From NCBI GenBank assembly GCA_023627715.1, contig JAMAHW010000119.1, positions 30,226-94,225 on the forward strand: DNA of 64,000 bases. Reading direction: 5' to 3'. A program made the position numbers and the translations under genes. Under the pieces are notes generated by a model. The model was not told the origin of the DNA, did no database searches, and saw only the letters and a list, made by a program, of their open reading frames with translations. Positions within the stretch are counted from its first letter, which is position 1. Each line of letters opens with the position of its first letter. Source of the DNA: Periconia sp. R9002 (Eukaryota; Ascomycota; Dothideomycetes; Pleosporales; Periconiaceae). Positions 22,819-34,090 of the stretch are shown here, piece by piece.

Positions 22819-23967
22819 CTACGCCACCCCCCATCGTTGATTCTCCGTCGGCAGATCCCATTGCCGGGTTTCCCCCCAATCTGGCGGCAGAATCGAAAAG
22901 ACCACTTCGAGTAAATCCTGGTCAAGCTCCTGATTACGATGCTCTTGGTGGTTATGAAGGCGTTCACTTAAGGTGCCGTATAAACTAAACCCAATCTGAT
23001 AACTCTCTTTCTTATCCACCAGTTTCAGAAGAGGATGGTTCTTTGGTCTCTCTTTTTTACACCGTTTCCACTCTTTCAAAAAAAATTCTCTCCATCTTCG
23101 ACCGTACTCTTGGCCTCGTGCTCTGTCGGCCCCCTTGCCCTTCCCATCGTCGGGTAGAAGTTTCTCCATAAGTTCACGGCATGCCTTCAAAGATTCATCC
23201 AATCGGTGCATCTCGAGTTCATCTCGGTGCATCTCGAGTTCGTCTTGGAGTGATGTGGCCATGCGCTTCATTTCTTCCATGCGGAGGAACAAGATTTGGG
23301 GTAGGTTACGCTGAAGGTCCTCATAAATGCCCTCCAACTTTGTTGATGATGTCTCGAACTTTATAATCCGGCAAAAACTCTTGATCCTCGCGCAAAATCT
23401 GATCCATGCAGGGCGACTCTTTGTCTCCTTGTAAATTTCCTTGTATTCCTTGTATAGAGTGGAACGTTTGAGTAGACTTTTCTCATCCATGCGCATGTTG
23501 AATTCTTTGCCAAACAGATCCTTAATATCAAGAAATGTCGATGCCTGATCCGTGTCCTTGGCGTAGCGCGCGCGAAAAGTGTACCGCAGTAAAAACCGGA
23601 ACCAAGAGCGGGAAACAGATATGAGATTATCGACCATTGGTTGGGGAAACTGTTCAAAGTTTGACTTGCATTTCGCAAAGTCTTGTGGATCTGGATCCAT
23701 GTCCTCCTCACTTTGCTCATCCTCATTTTCAGATTCAGAATGTACAAGCTCCGCCATCCAAGGATGTTGTTCCATAAGCGTCGTAATCAACTGCTCCTCT
23801 CTATAAGACCTCGTTAAGTAGGGCAGTATACGCACTGCTAGATCTTCTCGAGAGCCAGATATCCAAAAGTCCAGCCGTGGACACGGGTCGTTGGGTATAT
23901 ATTCGGCATTGCTCGAACGTTGCTTCGAAGGAGGACGACGAGACGAGAAAAAGGATAACGATACCAT
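22819..23967 (-). CDS. Unknown charged protein with predicted coiled coil
   Basis: One uninterrupted frame of 382 residues from the first ATG (23967). It starts with a basic segment (SRRPPSKQRS), then an acidic run (HSESENEDEQSEEDMD, residues roughly 75-95). Next come long charged, Leu-rich stretches likely to form helices, among them a coiled-coil-like part carrying a duplicated heptad-sized unit (DELEMHR twice). There is a basic Lys/Arg block near KGKGADRARGQEYGRRWREF. No enzyme motif, signal peptide or membrane segment is seen, and I do not recognise the family. Its length, lack of internal stops and ordinary codon use argue for a real gene rather than a shadow. The opposite strand carries nothing longer. 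Confidence 0.6.
   Translation of the reverse strand: MVSLSFFSSRRPPSKQRSSNAEYIPNDPCPRLDFWISGSREDLAVRILPYLTRSYREEQLITTLMEQHPWMAELVHSESENEDEQSEEDMDPDPQDFAKCKSNFEQFPQPMVDNLISVSRSWFRFLLRYTFRARYAKDTDQASTFLDIKDLFGKEFNMRMDEKSLLKRSTLYKEYKEIYKETKSRPAWIRFCARIKSFCRIIKFETSSTKLEGIYEDLQRNLPQILFLRMEEMKRMATSLQDELEMHRDELEMHRLDESLKACRELMEKLLPDDGKGKGADRARGQEYGRRWREFFLKEWKRCKKERPKNHPLLKLVDKKESYQIGFSLYGTLSERLHNHQEHRNQELDQDLLEVVFSILPPDWGETRQWDLPTENQRWGVA
23203..23244 (-). repeat. 21-bp tandem duplication inside the coiled-coil gene
   Basis: Two adjacent copies of a 21-bp unit differing at the last positions. In the minus-strand gene they encode the repeated heptad DELEMHR, so the duplication keeps frame. Confidence 0.85.
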
Positions 23968-26741
23968 TCTCAGAGGCAAAAACAATCGTCGAGAAAAAGG
24001 CAGAACTGCTGATTGTACTACCGCGCAGGTTTGGTTTAACGGCGCCTTATTATTGAGATCACCACAACATGCATGACGTGCATGAAATCACCTATATGAA
24101 GGTAGACACATGCGCAAGAAGTGTGTTGAATTTGAAGAGGCCGAGTCATCTGACAGCTTCAGCCTCATGCAAGCTACAATCAGTCAAAGCTGGGGTTAGG
24201 CTAAGCGACCGGTGAATTTCGACATCCGGTGAACCTCGGTATACGCAGAACGAGGAAATGCGTGATCGCGATAAGAAAAGTGCGTATTATAGCATAGTAA
24301 AGATTAACGGTAAGGGCTGTTCGGCATAGGAGCCTTGACACCTAAGGTGATGTTGGGGGTGAGAGGAAAAGCAGTTGTCCAGGCTGGAATGCACTAGCGA
24401 CTTCGGCAAATGATTTCGCCGCGGCATCACGTGACTGACTCCAATGCAACATTCAACACTTCGTTCAAACTTGAACAAACGTATTTCTACACAATTCGAT
24501 GAAAATGGATTGCAAGTAGGGCGCAGTATCCATTCAAATTATTATGTATATCAATATTGTTTGATGTATGTATATGATGATGTATACGAGGCCAGCATAA
24601 GCAAGTCGACCGATAGATACTAGCATGGCATAAATTCAATATTGATATCCTGTGAAAATGTGCCAAATAAGTACTCGGTCTATATAAGTTACGAGATGAA
24701 GATTGGTCAAATCTCTCGCAGCCGTATGAGTTAAATATTTACGAACGAATACGAAGATTCTAGCTTAGTGGAACTGATGAGTTGCTCGCATTGCGTTTAC
24801 ATATTGTTTCGATTAGAATATCGTAAGGTGTTATGTATATGTTTAAGTTAGGAATTGTAGCTTAAGTTGCAGGAAATTTTGGGACCGAAACAATTGCGGG
24901 TGAAAAAGACAGCCCCCACGTAAGGCGTAATTTAGATGTGGAGTTTAGCGCTTGTGTCCTTCTTGTTTCCTTGTAGCGAGAAACATCTCGTCGAATTGGA
25001 AATGTTAGTTTTCTGTTACCACATGACATCAATATCGTGACTCATTACATCAATCGGTTGAGAAGAGAAAAGCCTTTTTGATAAAAGCGGTATCAATACT
25101 TGTTCAAGATGATGGTTGTTGGTTTCTTGTTTTCAATTGCTCGACCCAGGAAATTTCGGCTCTACTCGTTGACGCATTGCCATACAATGTGCATTTCTAG
25201 TTTCAACAGCGTAGCCTTGTATCAGTTCAACCTTATATCGAATATCAGTAGGCTAGCACACATCGTGTAGTGTACCCGACTTGGTAATCACTCAGGCCGA
25301 TTTGTTGACTGGGAAACCCTTTGAATCGACGGGCATCTAAAATTCGCTGTCTTGAATTCATGAGGAGGGTACAGGTCTTGCGCAGTACATCAATTGCTTG
25401 GGCAACTATAACTACCCGAGAGATTGTTTGACGAGTTGAAGTGGGTTTTTCTAAGGAGTTTTTTACGAGATACCCTTCTCATCAAACCAAAAATTCCTCA
25501 GCGACAATCTTCGGTATTCAAGTTCGATAAAATCTTTGTGACTCAAGTGCTTCTCACTCAATTAAGCGTTAACTGGTACCCAATGATGTATGAACTATGA
25601 TTTCCCTACAAAACGAGAAAGAAACATGTCTCAGGCAGATTGAATTATACCTGCCAACATATAGCACAGTGTTGATCTTCCAACTGGTTATTTATTTATT
25701 GAGTCCATCCATGTTCAGAAGATAATGGTAGCTCATCTCTTGGGATCTGCTATACCAAGTCTCCCTAATCAATGCAGTCTTTGGACAACAACACGAGGTT
25801 TTCTTTTCTCTGTTGCCTCAAGCTATATGTCTAGGCATGTGCATACATATGTAGGTATCATCAACTGGACCTCAAGAGTGAAAGAATATCACGTGACGTG
25901 TTTGGTGCATCGTACCAATTGACCCAATGAAGTATCATATTTCCTCAGCGCCGCTCTCACCCTACGGACCTACCCGCAGAAATGAGTGTAGCAAGGGCGT
26001 GTGCGCCATGGCGAGACGTCACTGGCTGAAGGGCGGTCTCGTAAAAATTTTCCCCTTGGGTAGAGCGTGGAGGGATTGCACAGCCACAGCCTTTCCCACT
26101 TCGTTAATTTACCTACCTAGGTACCTACCTATCTAGTCCTTGCTTGTACAAGTATGTACAGCGCATGCGAGTACAGCGCATCACCTTTCAAGCAAAGTCG
26201 TACGTTACAGTGATGTCTTAAATCAAGCTGCACCGTTCGAATATGCTTAGTTGATGTACAAGATCAAAATGTCAGCACTTGAACAACTTGCGCTTGAGTG
26301 TTTAAACGCCAAAACAAATAGCTGCATAACTAGATGGAAGATTACCTACAAAGGTAGGTAAACGGTCGCGCTCGTTTACACAGCGCTAGTTCCGACGTAA
26401 GAGCTAACTCCGTATGTAACTGAGCCACCCTCAGCCGCAATGAAAATGCCCTGAAAAGGGCGGGCGGGCAGCGCGGGCGGAGCCTTTACCTAGCAATGAC
26501 GCTGACACAATATGAGTCTTCAGCTGTCAACCCTTCCTGAGTGAACCGCACTTCAAGATTTCAGGCAACGGTGAATTCTAGACACACCGCACGGCCGATT
26601 TTCTAATTTGCTGCTGCCTTGGGAACACCAGAGACCATTTGCGCAGCAAACTCTGCCCGGTATTTAAACTTGGGCTGCGCTTTGCCAGTTCTACACTCCT
26701 CCGAAGAATCCACTCAACCATTCCTTGGACACTTCCTCGAC
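23968..26741. other. Long gene-free stretch (2.8 kb)
   Basis: No supported gene. AT-rich, with many stops in all frames, and short TACCTA/TAGGTA repeats near 26.1 and 26.35 kb. The last 200 bp form the promoter and 5' region of the AAA ATPase gene. Confidence 0.5.
26110..26135. repeat. TACCTA-type short repeat with palindromic centre
   Basis: Several ACCTACCT units around a CCTAGG palindrome; related TACCTAC/GTAGGTA pairs recur near 26345-26360. Such simple repeats are frequent in filamentous ascomycete intergenic DNA. Confidence 0.6.
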
Positions 26742-28619
26742 ATGGATTTCTCACGGCTTCAAAGTCTGCAATATGACTTGAACTCGACCTCGACAGCTAC
26801 CAACCTACCCTCCACAATACTCGAACTGGTTGTTCCTGGATACAGCACAATTTCTCAGGTTGCGCTCCGCTTCTTTAATATCGATATTGGAGTCCTTGTA
26901 AGTATATATTTGTTCAAAGGGAAAAGTCGGGTGTTCTTTGGCAGTCGCAATCATTTGTGTTGCCCGATCATACGATACACAATCACTAGGCCTCAGTCCG
27001 ACAACATTTTAGACTAGGCGGTGTATCAAGATTCTCAGGCTACCGAGCGTCGTTGTCGCAGCTAAGATACTATTCGTTGGGTGCGGGTGGCAAACCGTCT
27101 TACGCAATGCTAATTGTAACTGCAGGTAACTGGATGGGCATTAGTGTTCGGCTGCCGAACCGCTTGGCGGTACCTTTACGACTTCGCCCACGATTGGATT
27201 CAGGAACACTACACTTCTTCCATTCAAATCGATGATGACGATGATTTGTTCAACTGTGTCAAGGCCTGGCTAGCAGAACAGAAAACGAAGAAGGCCGTCA
27301 GAAAGCTGAAAGCAGTCACCGATTACGACAACAACAAACACAAGAATGACGATGCATGTGACGAGCAAGGATATTACAAGTATGAATTGCCTGACACCCG
27401 ATATGAGCCTAGCTATGGAATCGACAACGAATTCTACCACAAGGGCCGGTATTTCAAGGTCGTTCGTTCCATTATGAAAGACGAGTCCCGCGGCACAAAT
27501 TACCTGAAAGAAACTTTGGAAATCTACTGCTACGGCCAAACTACTCAGCCCATCAAAGATCTCGTATCGGACATGAAACAATGGAAGGTCAAAGAAGACA
27601 GCTCGATGACGAGCGTCATAAGGGCTGGTAGTGATGGTTACTGGAATCGCAGTCTTGACCGACCATCCCGCCCTCTGCAGACAGTATCCCTCGATCAACA
27701 GAAGAAGGATGAAATAGTAGAGGATATCAACGAGTATCTCCACCCTTCTACTGCTCGCTGGTATGCTGCTCGCGGTATCCCTTATAGAAGAGGCGTAAGT
27801 GACTAAGCACCCTATTGGATTGTGTTCTCGCTGACAACCCCACAGTATTTGTTTTACGGCCCACCCGGAACCGGGAAAACTTCTTTATCTTTTGCGCTGG
27901 CTGGTATTTTTGGACTGTCAATTTACTGTGTCTCACTCAACGATAAAGACATGAAAGAGTCCGATCTGTGCCAACTTTTCGACGGCCTTCCCGATCGTTG
28001 CATTGTGATGCTCGAAGATGTCGACAGCGCTGGTCTCAAACGTGAGGAGGAACCCGCCTCCACAGAGGCAGCCAAGAAGAACGATTCCGGTTCAGGTTCG
28101 ACTGAGGGTGCAAAGAGTGAGACCACCAAGGAAGCCTCCAAAACAGAATCTCCTTCCGGTCAGATCAGTCTGAGCGCATTACTCAACGTCATCGACGGCG
28201 CTGCCGCTCACGAAGGGCACGTTCTGATCATGACTACCAACACGCCCGAATCTCTCGACGCCGCCTTGATCAGACCCGGACGTGTCGATATGCAAATAGG
28301 CTTCACACTCGCTACCCGGGAGCAGGCGCGCGAAACGTTCTTGCGCATGTACAGCACCACACCCGAAGAGCAGGCGACCACTACACGTTTCTCGAAATCT
28401 AGCATTCGATCGAAAGCGGTAGATCCTGAGACCCTCAAAGAGATGGCAGACCGCTTTGCTGAGCAATTGCCTGAGGACACGCTATCCCCAGCCGAGATCC
28501 AGGGGTATTTGTTGAAGAGGAAGAAGGATCCTCGGAGGGCGCTAGAAGATGTGGCCAAGTGGAAAGATGAGATGTTGGAGGCGAAGAAGAATGGAAAGAA
28601 GCTTGTGGGAGCGCAGTAA
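26742..28619 (+). CDS. BCS1-like AAA ATPase
   Basis: Bcs1 is a mitochondrial inner-membrane AAA ATPase that inserts the Rieske protein into complex III; filamentous fungi carry several divergent paralogues of unknown role. Exons 26742-26897, 27126-27794 and 27846-28619 give 532 residues. A membrane segment lies at about residues 53-70 (VTGWALVFGCRTAWRYLY), followed by the BCS1_N-type region. The AAA core starts right after intron 2: RGYLFYGPPGTGKTS with Walker A at 280-287, Walker B CIVMLEDVD (327-335), then sensor and arginine-finger regions (MTTNTPESLDAALIRPGRVD). Between Walker B and the sensor sits a low-complexity Glu/Ser/Thr/Lys insert of about 45 residues. The first intron (228 nt) is long for this window and could hide a small extra exon. 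It is more likely one of the divergent paralogues than the housekeeping Bcs1. Confidence 0.87.
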
Positions 28620-30077
28620 GTGGTAGTCTGTGGTGTATGTTTACGCTTCTTGATATCGCCGGTCGAACAAAGATTCATGTGTATAGAATAGATGGGTTTC
28701 ACGTGGGAATCGGTAGATGCTACAACAATGTGGCTGGATGACTTCACGAGATGTAATATGATTCATGACCATTGTTTTTTGGTAGGGCGAAATCTAGAGG
28801 CGGGAATTTGCCAGGGTTTTAGGCATGAGAGAAATTTTTGGTGCGATCCATGGAGCTTTGCATCCACTCTCACTATTTAGAATATATCTATTAATTTCTG
28901 CTGTTCCTTTCTATTGCGCTCCACCATTTATTCTTCCCGTAGGAGGCAGTGAACTTTCATTAATTCAACTAGTACCATACACTATACGCCTTGCAAACGC
29001 TTCTCTAAATATGTCGTCGGTTAGTTTAATTCATTATTTACTTATCTACGTATGCAGTTCAAGGACACACACGACAAAATCCTTCTACATAGGCCATCGT
29101 ATGGAGCACAGTATTGCAAAATCTTGAACCTATTGAACAGATCAGAAACATACTACCATATTCTCGTCGTTGAAATCCATAGATTAGCAGGTTGAAGAAT
29201 GCATTGAATAGATGCAATCACCAGGTTTTGATAAGATTCTCCGACGACACAAATGCTCATTTGTTACGCAATATGTCTTCTGCATTACCTACCAGAAGTG
29301 GGAAGTATAACGTCAGGGTTGTGGATCTGTATGATGTGTGTATTGGTGTACTAGCTAGCTATGTGCCTATGTATATGATGATGTTCTGCTCCGTGCCTTC
29401 CTCACCTTCTTCCAGGGCTCATACCCTGATATATAAGCTACTACTAGTTCGCATTTTCTTTAATCGTAGGGAAAACACCGCATAGTAGAGTGTAAGTCTA
29501 GCTTTCTAAGCTTATATGAACTGAATTTAGTATCTTTACTACAGAATCTTTTCTGGACTTGCTTTTCGTGCGAGATTTAGGGCAAAGGCGGCCAGCATTT
29601 GCCTAAAAGGACAGCATCATGGGCGCTACTCCCGATTCGGTATACTGATAAGGAACTTCGACAATGGCATGACCCGATGGGAACTGGATAATCATAGACG
29701 GATAAAATTCTGAGGTGTAAAACTTGTTTGAAATCGCAAAACCAATTATCCAATTTCTTGGCTGTATGTACGCAAAATTGACGGTTGCGCAGGGTTATAT
29801 TCTCTGAAGAGCATCCTGCCTGTGAGAGCCAGTCGTGCCGCAAAGGCAAACTGACACGCCGCCAACATACAGTCTAGCTGACACAACCCCTCCTCAATGG
29901 TATGTCAGCTAGACTAGCAAAGGCGATAACGCTGATGCTTATATTAAAGTAGAGGATTGTGTTGAAAGCAAAGAAACAGGGTTTACTTTGCTATCATTTG
30001 TTTACTTTTTCTCACAAGTCAAAAACGTCGTACATCCTATTTTCTTCAAAGAGCCAGTTAACACCACGACCGCGGGA
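28620..30077. other. Gene-free stretch
   Basis: No supported coding region; only short frames. It includes the promoter of the MFS gene, with TATATTAAAG about 140 bp upstream of the ATG. Confidence 0.5.
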
Positions 30078-32016
30078 ATGAAGCAAGAAAATGAGACTGC
30101 TCGAGGAATTCTGTCAAACAATGATGAGGGTGAGCCAGCACAGGATACCTATGTGACAGGTTGGAGGCTCACTGGCATTTCCGTGGCGTAACTATTCACT
30201 CTTTCCTACTACCCATTGGATGCGAAGATTTAATGAAAACCCAGGATCATGCTTGCACTCTTCATCAGCCAGATGGAATCCTCCGTCACAAGCACAGCAG
30301 TGCTTGTAATCACCAATGATCTAGGTAGCTATGAAAACAGCTCATGGCTCTTCACAGCATATCTTCTTACCTACAGCGGGTTCCCTATCATATGCGCAAA
30401 GCTCTCAGATGTGCTGGGACGCAAGTCTTGCCTGCTATGCGCGCTGGCTATCTTTCTGGTATTTTCAATAGCTTGTGCGATATCGCAGTCAATGATACAA
30501 CTGTAGGTCGGCCAGTCTAAACACATATGACATCACTCATATGCCGCGTAGCATCATGTTCCGATGGGTGAAGGGTATCGGCGGCTCTGGAATCTTTTCA
30601 TTGGGAACACTCGTCTTTTGGGAACTTCTTCCGCCTGAGCGATGGGCGACAAACACGAGTATCGTGACCGGTGTGCTGGCGATATCGCTCGTGGTGGGTC
30701 CATTGATTGGAGGGGCAATCGTCGAAAGTGGAAAATGGCGTTGGATCTTCTGGATCAAGTAAGTTTTACTTCGCCTTTGGCCATTCCCTCCTCCCAACAA
30801 GAAAAGGATTCTAATTCATCAATGCAGTGTTCCTATTATTTCTATCTCGTCGGCATTGCTACTTTGGTCATTCCCTGCCAAACTTGCAAAGGAACCTGCC
30901 GCAAAACCAACATTTGAGGTCAACGAGACCCGTGTCATCGCGCTCCTTCATCGTCTCGATGTTGCTGGCGGGCTATTGTTACTTGGTTTCTGTCTCATGT
31001 TGACCACCGGGCTGCAGCAGGCGGCTCTTGGGATTCGTTGGTCGTCCTCTTTGGTTCTTCCCCTACTAATCATGGCCGCTGTCTTTCTAGTATCTTTACT
31101 TGGATGGTCATGGTATGTCACTACAAAGCGAACTTGGCCGGAACCGATGTTTCCTTGGCGGTTCATACAGAATAGGATCTGTTTAGGTATGATTCTGTAA
31201 GTGCATATCACGACATCGGCATCTTACTCCCACGATTAACGAATGTATTGGACTAGGAACGCATTCTTTGCAGGATTCGTCTTCAGCGTGACGGTTGTTC
31301 AACTTCCTCAGCGGTTTATGACCGTCAATGGTCTCTCACCTCTGGCTGCAGGAGTACGTCTGCTTCCTTTCGGAGCCATGGTGCCTGTGGGAGCCAGTGC
31401 GTGCGCTTTGCTCATGGACCGCTGGAAAATACCTCCGACATACATGTGCGTGATCGGTGCTGTTCTGGAGGTCCTCGGGCTAGCCTTCCTCTCTGAAGCT
31501 GAAAATTCTTTGCACATAAAACCTTCCCAATACGGCTTTCAGATCATCACGGGCTATGGGAATGGATTAATTCAGACAGCTGTGATTCTACTCATACCGT
31601 ACGTCCTGGAAACCCGAGATCTAGGTCAGTGAATTCTGCTACCTATATGTTTCCATCCTGTACATACTGAAGATTCCATAGCTGTTGGAAACGCCACTAT
31701 CGCTCAATTCAGAATTCTGGGAGGGGTAATAGGTATTGCGATCACCACCGCGGTGTTCTCGCCGCTGGTACGCGCACGATTATTGAAATCACTGCCAGCT
31801 GGTGAAGTACATTCATTGCTGGATCGCACAAGCGTAATCGCGAGACTTTCTCCAGCAATACAGAGTTTTGTGAGACAAGCTTTTGGGGAAGGGTTCAATT
31901 TACAGATGCGAATCATGATTGGTATTGCAGCGGGTCATATCGCTGCGATTGCTTTGATGTGGACGAGAACACCAATTAAAATTAGTAGGGCTGGTCCGAC
32001 ACGGCATGAAGGGTAG
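30078..32016 (+). CDS. MFS multidrug exporter (DHA2/14-helix type)
   Basis: Plasma-membrane proton antiporter expected to export drugs or metabolites. Six exons (30078-30187, 30245-30502, 30552-30758, 30828-31196, 31257-31624, 31682-32016) join in frame to 548 residues. After a short hydrophilic N-terminus come MFS signatures: the motif-A-type loop after helix 2 (KLSDVLGRKSCLL, close to the consensus G-x-L-a-D-r-x-G-r-k), the acidic motif LVITNDLGSYENSSWLFTAY typical of helix 1 in DHA2 carriers, and motif C (VVGPLIGGAIVE). Later hydrophobic blocks bring the total to about 14 segments. It converges with the P450 on the minus strand, the stops being 466 bp apart, so the pair may serve one pathway. 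The substrate cannot be inferred. Confidence 0.9.
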
Positions 32017-32482
32017 ATGCCTACTAAATTGCGTAGAGATGGGCCTCTTCCACAAGCTTGGGAGAACAATGGATATGAATTGCAAACTTATCCCCATGGT
32101 CAAGTAGTCTTTTGACCCTCAATGATGAATGATATCGTTCACGTGCAAATGTACGTCACATCAATGACAACTATCATCAGTAGATATGTATTCATGTTTT
32201 CCATGAAATGTTTGAAAGAAAACTGACTTGGTTTGATGAGACCTTCAATCAATTGGCAGATGCGCATGCCCTGGCAACGCCATACCAAGGCTGGCTTAGC
32301 TCTATAGCCGGATAATACATGCGGACGGCGCAGTCAGTTTACATCGCATGGCAATGATCAGTCTGTATGGCATGTCTTGATGCAGTTTCTTCATATCGGA
32401 AAGCGCAGTCGGCCCTGTGCGTCACCCAGTTTGACAACATACCCAGGCAGGGGTGTATGTGCATTCTATCACATTGTGCCAC
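32017..32482. other. Intergenic region between convergent genes
   Basis: The 3' flanks of the MFS exporter and the P450. No feature was recognised. Confidence 0.5.
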
Positions 32483-34090
32483 TCAGCCCACTGAGCGCTC
32501 CCGAAACTGCAACACCGGTCCATCCCTGACTGTAATTAATGCGTCTTGAAGTTGGAAATGCGGCACCTCCTTGCCACCAACTACCAGTCTGTGCCGCATG
32601 CCGTCGTTCCCAGTCCACTCGGGGTCAAGACGGAATTCAAATCGATGCACTGTCTTAGCCACCATAAGCATGAGTTCCTGCAAGGCGAAATTCGCCCCAG
32701 CACAGTTTTTCGACCCGATGGAAAAGGGGTGAGAGTTGGCTTTGATTTGCGTAACGTCTTCGGCGGTATTGTCGCCCTCTATAAGCCAGCGCTCAGGTCG
32801 GTAGATGGCGGGGTCACCGTATACCTCTTCATTGTACCCGTCACACCAAGCTGCTGTGCCCACAATGGTGTTTTCAGGGAGGTACTCGCCGTCAATTTTG
32901 GTGCCACCGGGTAGGACCTGCCGAGGTAGCTCAGATAGCCCCGCAGGTGACATGCGCATCGCCTCATCGATGGCTGCTTTCAGATATTTGCACGAAGATA
33001 AACCTGGACCAGGATGAATGTCTTCTGCTGACACGAAAGTGCTTATGATTTCGTGCCGCAATTTGCGCAGCGGTTCGGGATAGTGGCAGAGATAGAAAAA
33101 CAACCCAGACATTGTGACTGACGTGCTATCTGAGCCGGCCACCATCAGTAACCGACATTCGGCCGTCAGTCTCGCGTCTCTAAATGCTGCCTCGCCTGTA
33201 TTGCTGTCTCTGGCATTGTATATGAAATGGAACATGTCCTTTCGTGGCTCGCCCCACCTTTCTGACTGCTCTTCACGCTCTACTCGTTTCTTGATGCTAC
33301 TGTCCACAAACTCATCAAACACAACAATGTGCGGAGGCCGAATAGCTTTGAACAGACGTGATAGACCTCTCGGTCTCAGAAATAGGAGAAGATGCAGAAA
33401 TGGTGTTTTCGCAATGGCATTGATAACCTTGACTGTCTTGACTGCAGCCCGCGGGACGGCCTTCAGTGGGTTCTCCTCAGGCTCCATTGTCTTGAATGAT
33501 GCTCCGAAGCAGACATCCCCTAATATATCGAAGACTAACTGATTGACTTTGTCCGTGAAATTGAGTGGCTCTGTCCAGTCGCCGCGACTATTGGCAGCGA
33601 GCAGTTCGTGCCAACGATCGATATGCTTTTCCATGAAGTCCGCCGAAGCTCTGAGAGAAGTGCTGGTAAAGGCGAGGTCTAGCAATTTTCGACTCTTTGC
33701 ATGCAAGGCGTTGTCCGTATAGCTGATAGTGCTCGTCCCCTTGTCATCTCTCTTGAGCGCGTCGTAGAAGTCTGCTCGCCGAACCCTTGCTCGGCTACCA
33801 TAGATATCTCGGTATGCTGCAGGACTTCGAAAGATTACTGTGGTTGGCCCTACGCGTATCTTGTTGCCGTATCTCTTGAAACAGCGCTCCAGCCATAGGT
33901 GTCGGTCTCCGCTCCAGGTGTGAAATACAGAGGGCCAATGCGATATGCGGCACAAGAACGGCCCGGGAATATGGGCAAGAGGGTGAAAGTAAGCATTGTA
34001 GATACAATCAAAAAGTAGCCAACCCGCAACAAGCAATACAAATGTAGAAGTGAGGCCAGAAACCTCTGTGTTCCAGGTATTCATAGCCAT
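32483..34090 (-). CDS. Cytochrome P450 monooxygenase, intronless
   Basis: ER-anchored haem monooxygenase of 535 residues in one exon, unusual beside the intron-rich neighbours. An N-terminal membrane anchor (STFVLLVAGWLLFDCIYNAYF) leads to the Pro-rich hinge (HPLAHIPGP). The I-helix oxygen-binding motif is AGSDST, the K-helix ExxR is in DEAMRMSP, and the PERF-type motif is RPERW. The haem loop is FSIGSKNCAG with the thiolate Cys at residue 463. The family style (FHPLAHIPGPFLCRIS) resembles P450s of fungal secondary metabolism, such as those near CYP65/CYP68-type enzymes, but I cannot assign the family. It lies tail to tail with the MFS exporter. Confidence 0.93.
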   Translation of the reverse strand: MAMNTWNTEVSGLTSTFVLLVAGWLLFDCIYNAYFHPLAHIPGPFLCRISHWPSVFHTWSGDRHLWLERCFKRYGNKIRVGPTTVIFRSPAAYRDIYGSRARVRRADFYDALKRDDKGTSTISYTDNALHAKSRKLLDLAFTSTSLRASADFMEKHIDRWHELLAANSRGDWTEPLNFTDKVNQLVFDILGDVCFGASFKTMEPEENPLKAVPRAAVKTVKVINAIAKTPFLHLLLFLRPRGLSRLFKAIRPPHIVVFDEFVDSSIKKRVEREEQSERWGEPRKDMFHFIYNARDSNTGEAAFRDARLTAECRLLMVAGSDSTSVTMSGLFFYLCHYPEPLRKLRHEIISTFVSAEDIHPGPGLSSCKYLKAAIDEAMRMSPAGLSELPRQVLPGGTKIDGEYLPENTIVGTAAWCDGYNEEVYGDPAIYRPERWLIEGDNTAEDVTQIKANSHPFSIGSKNCAGANFALQELMLMVAKTVHRFEFRLDPEWTGNDGMRHRLVVGGKEVPHFQLQDALITVRDGPVLQFRERSVG

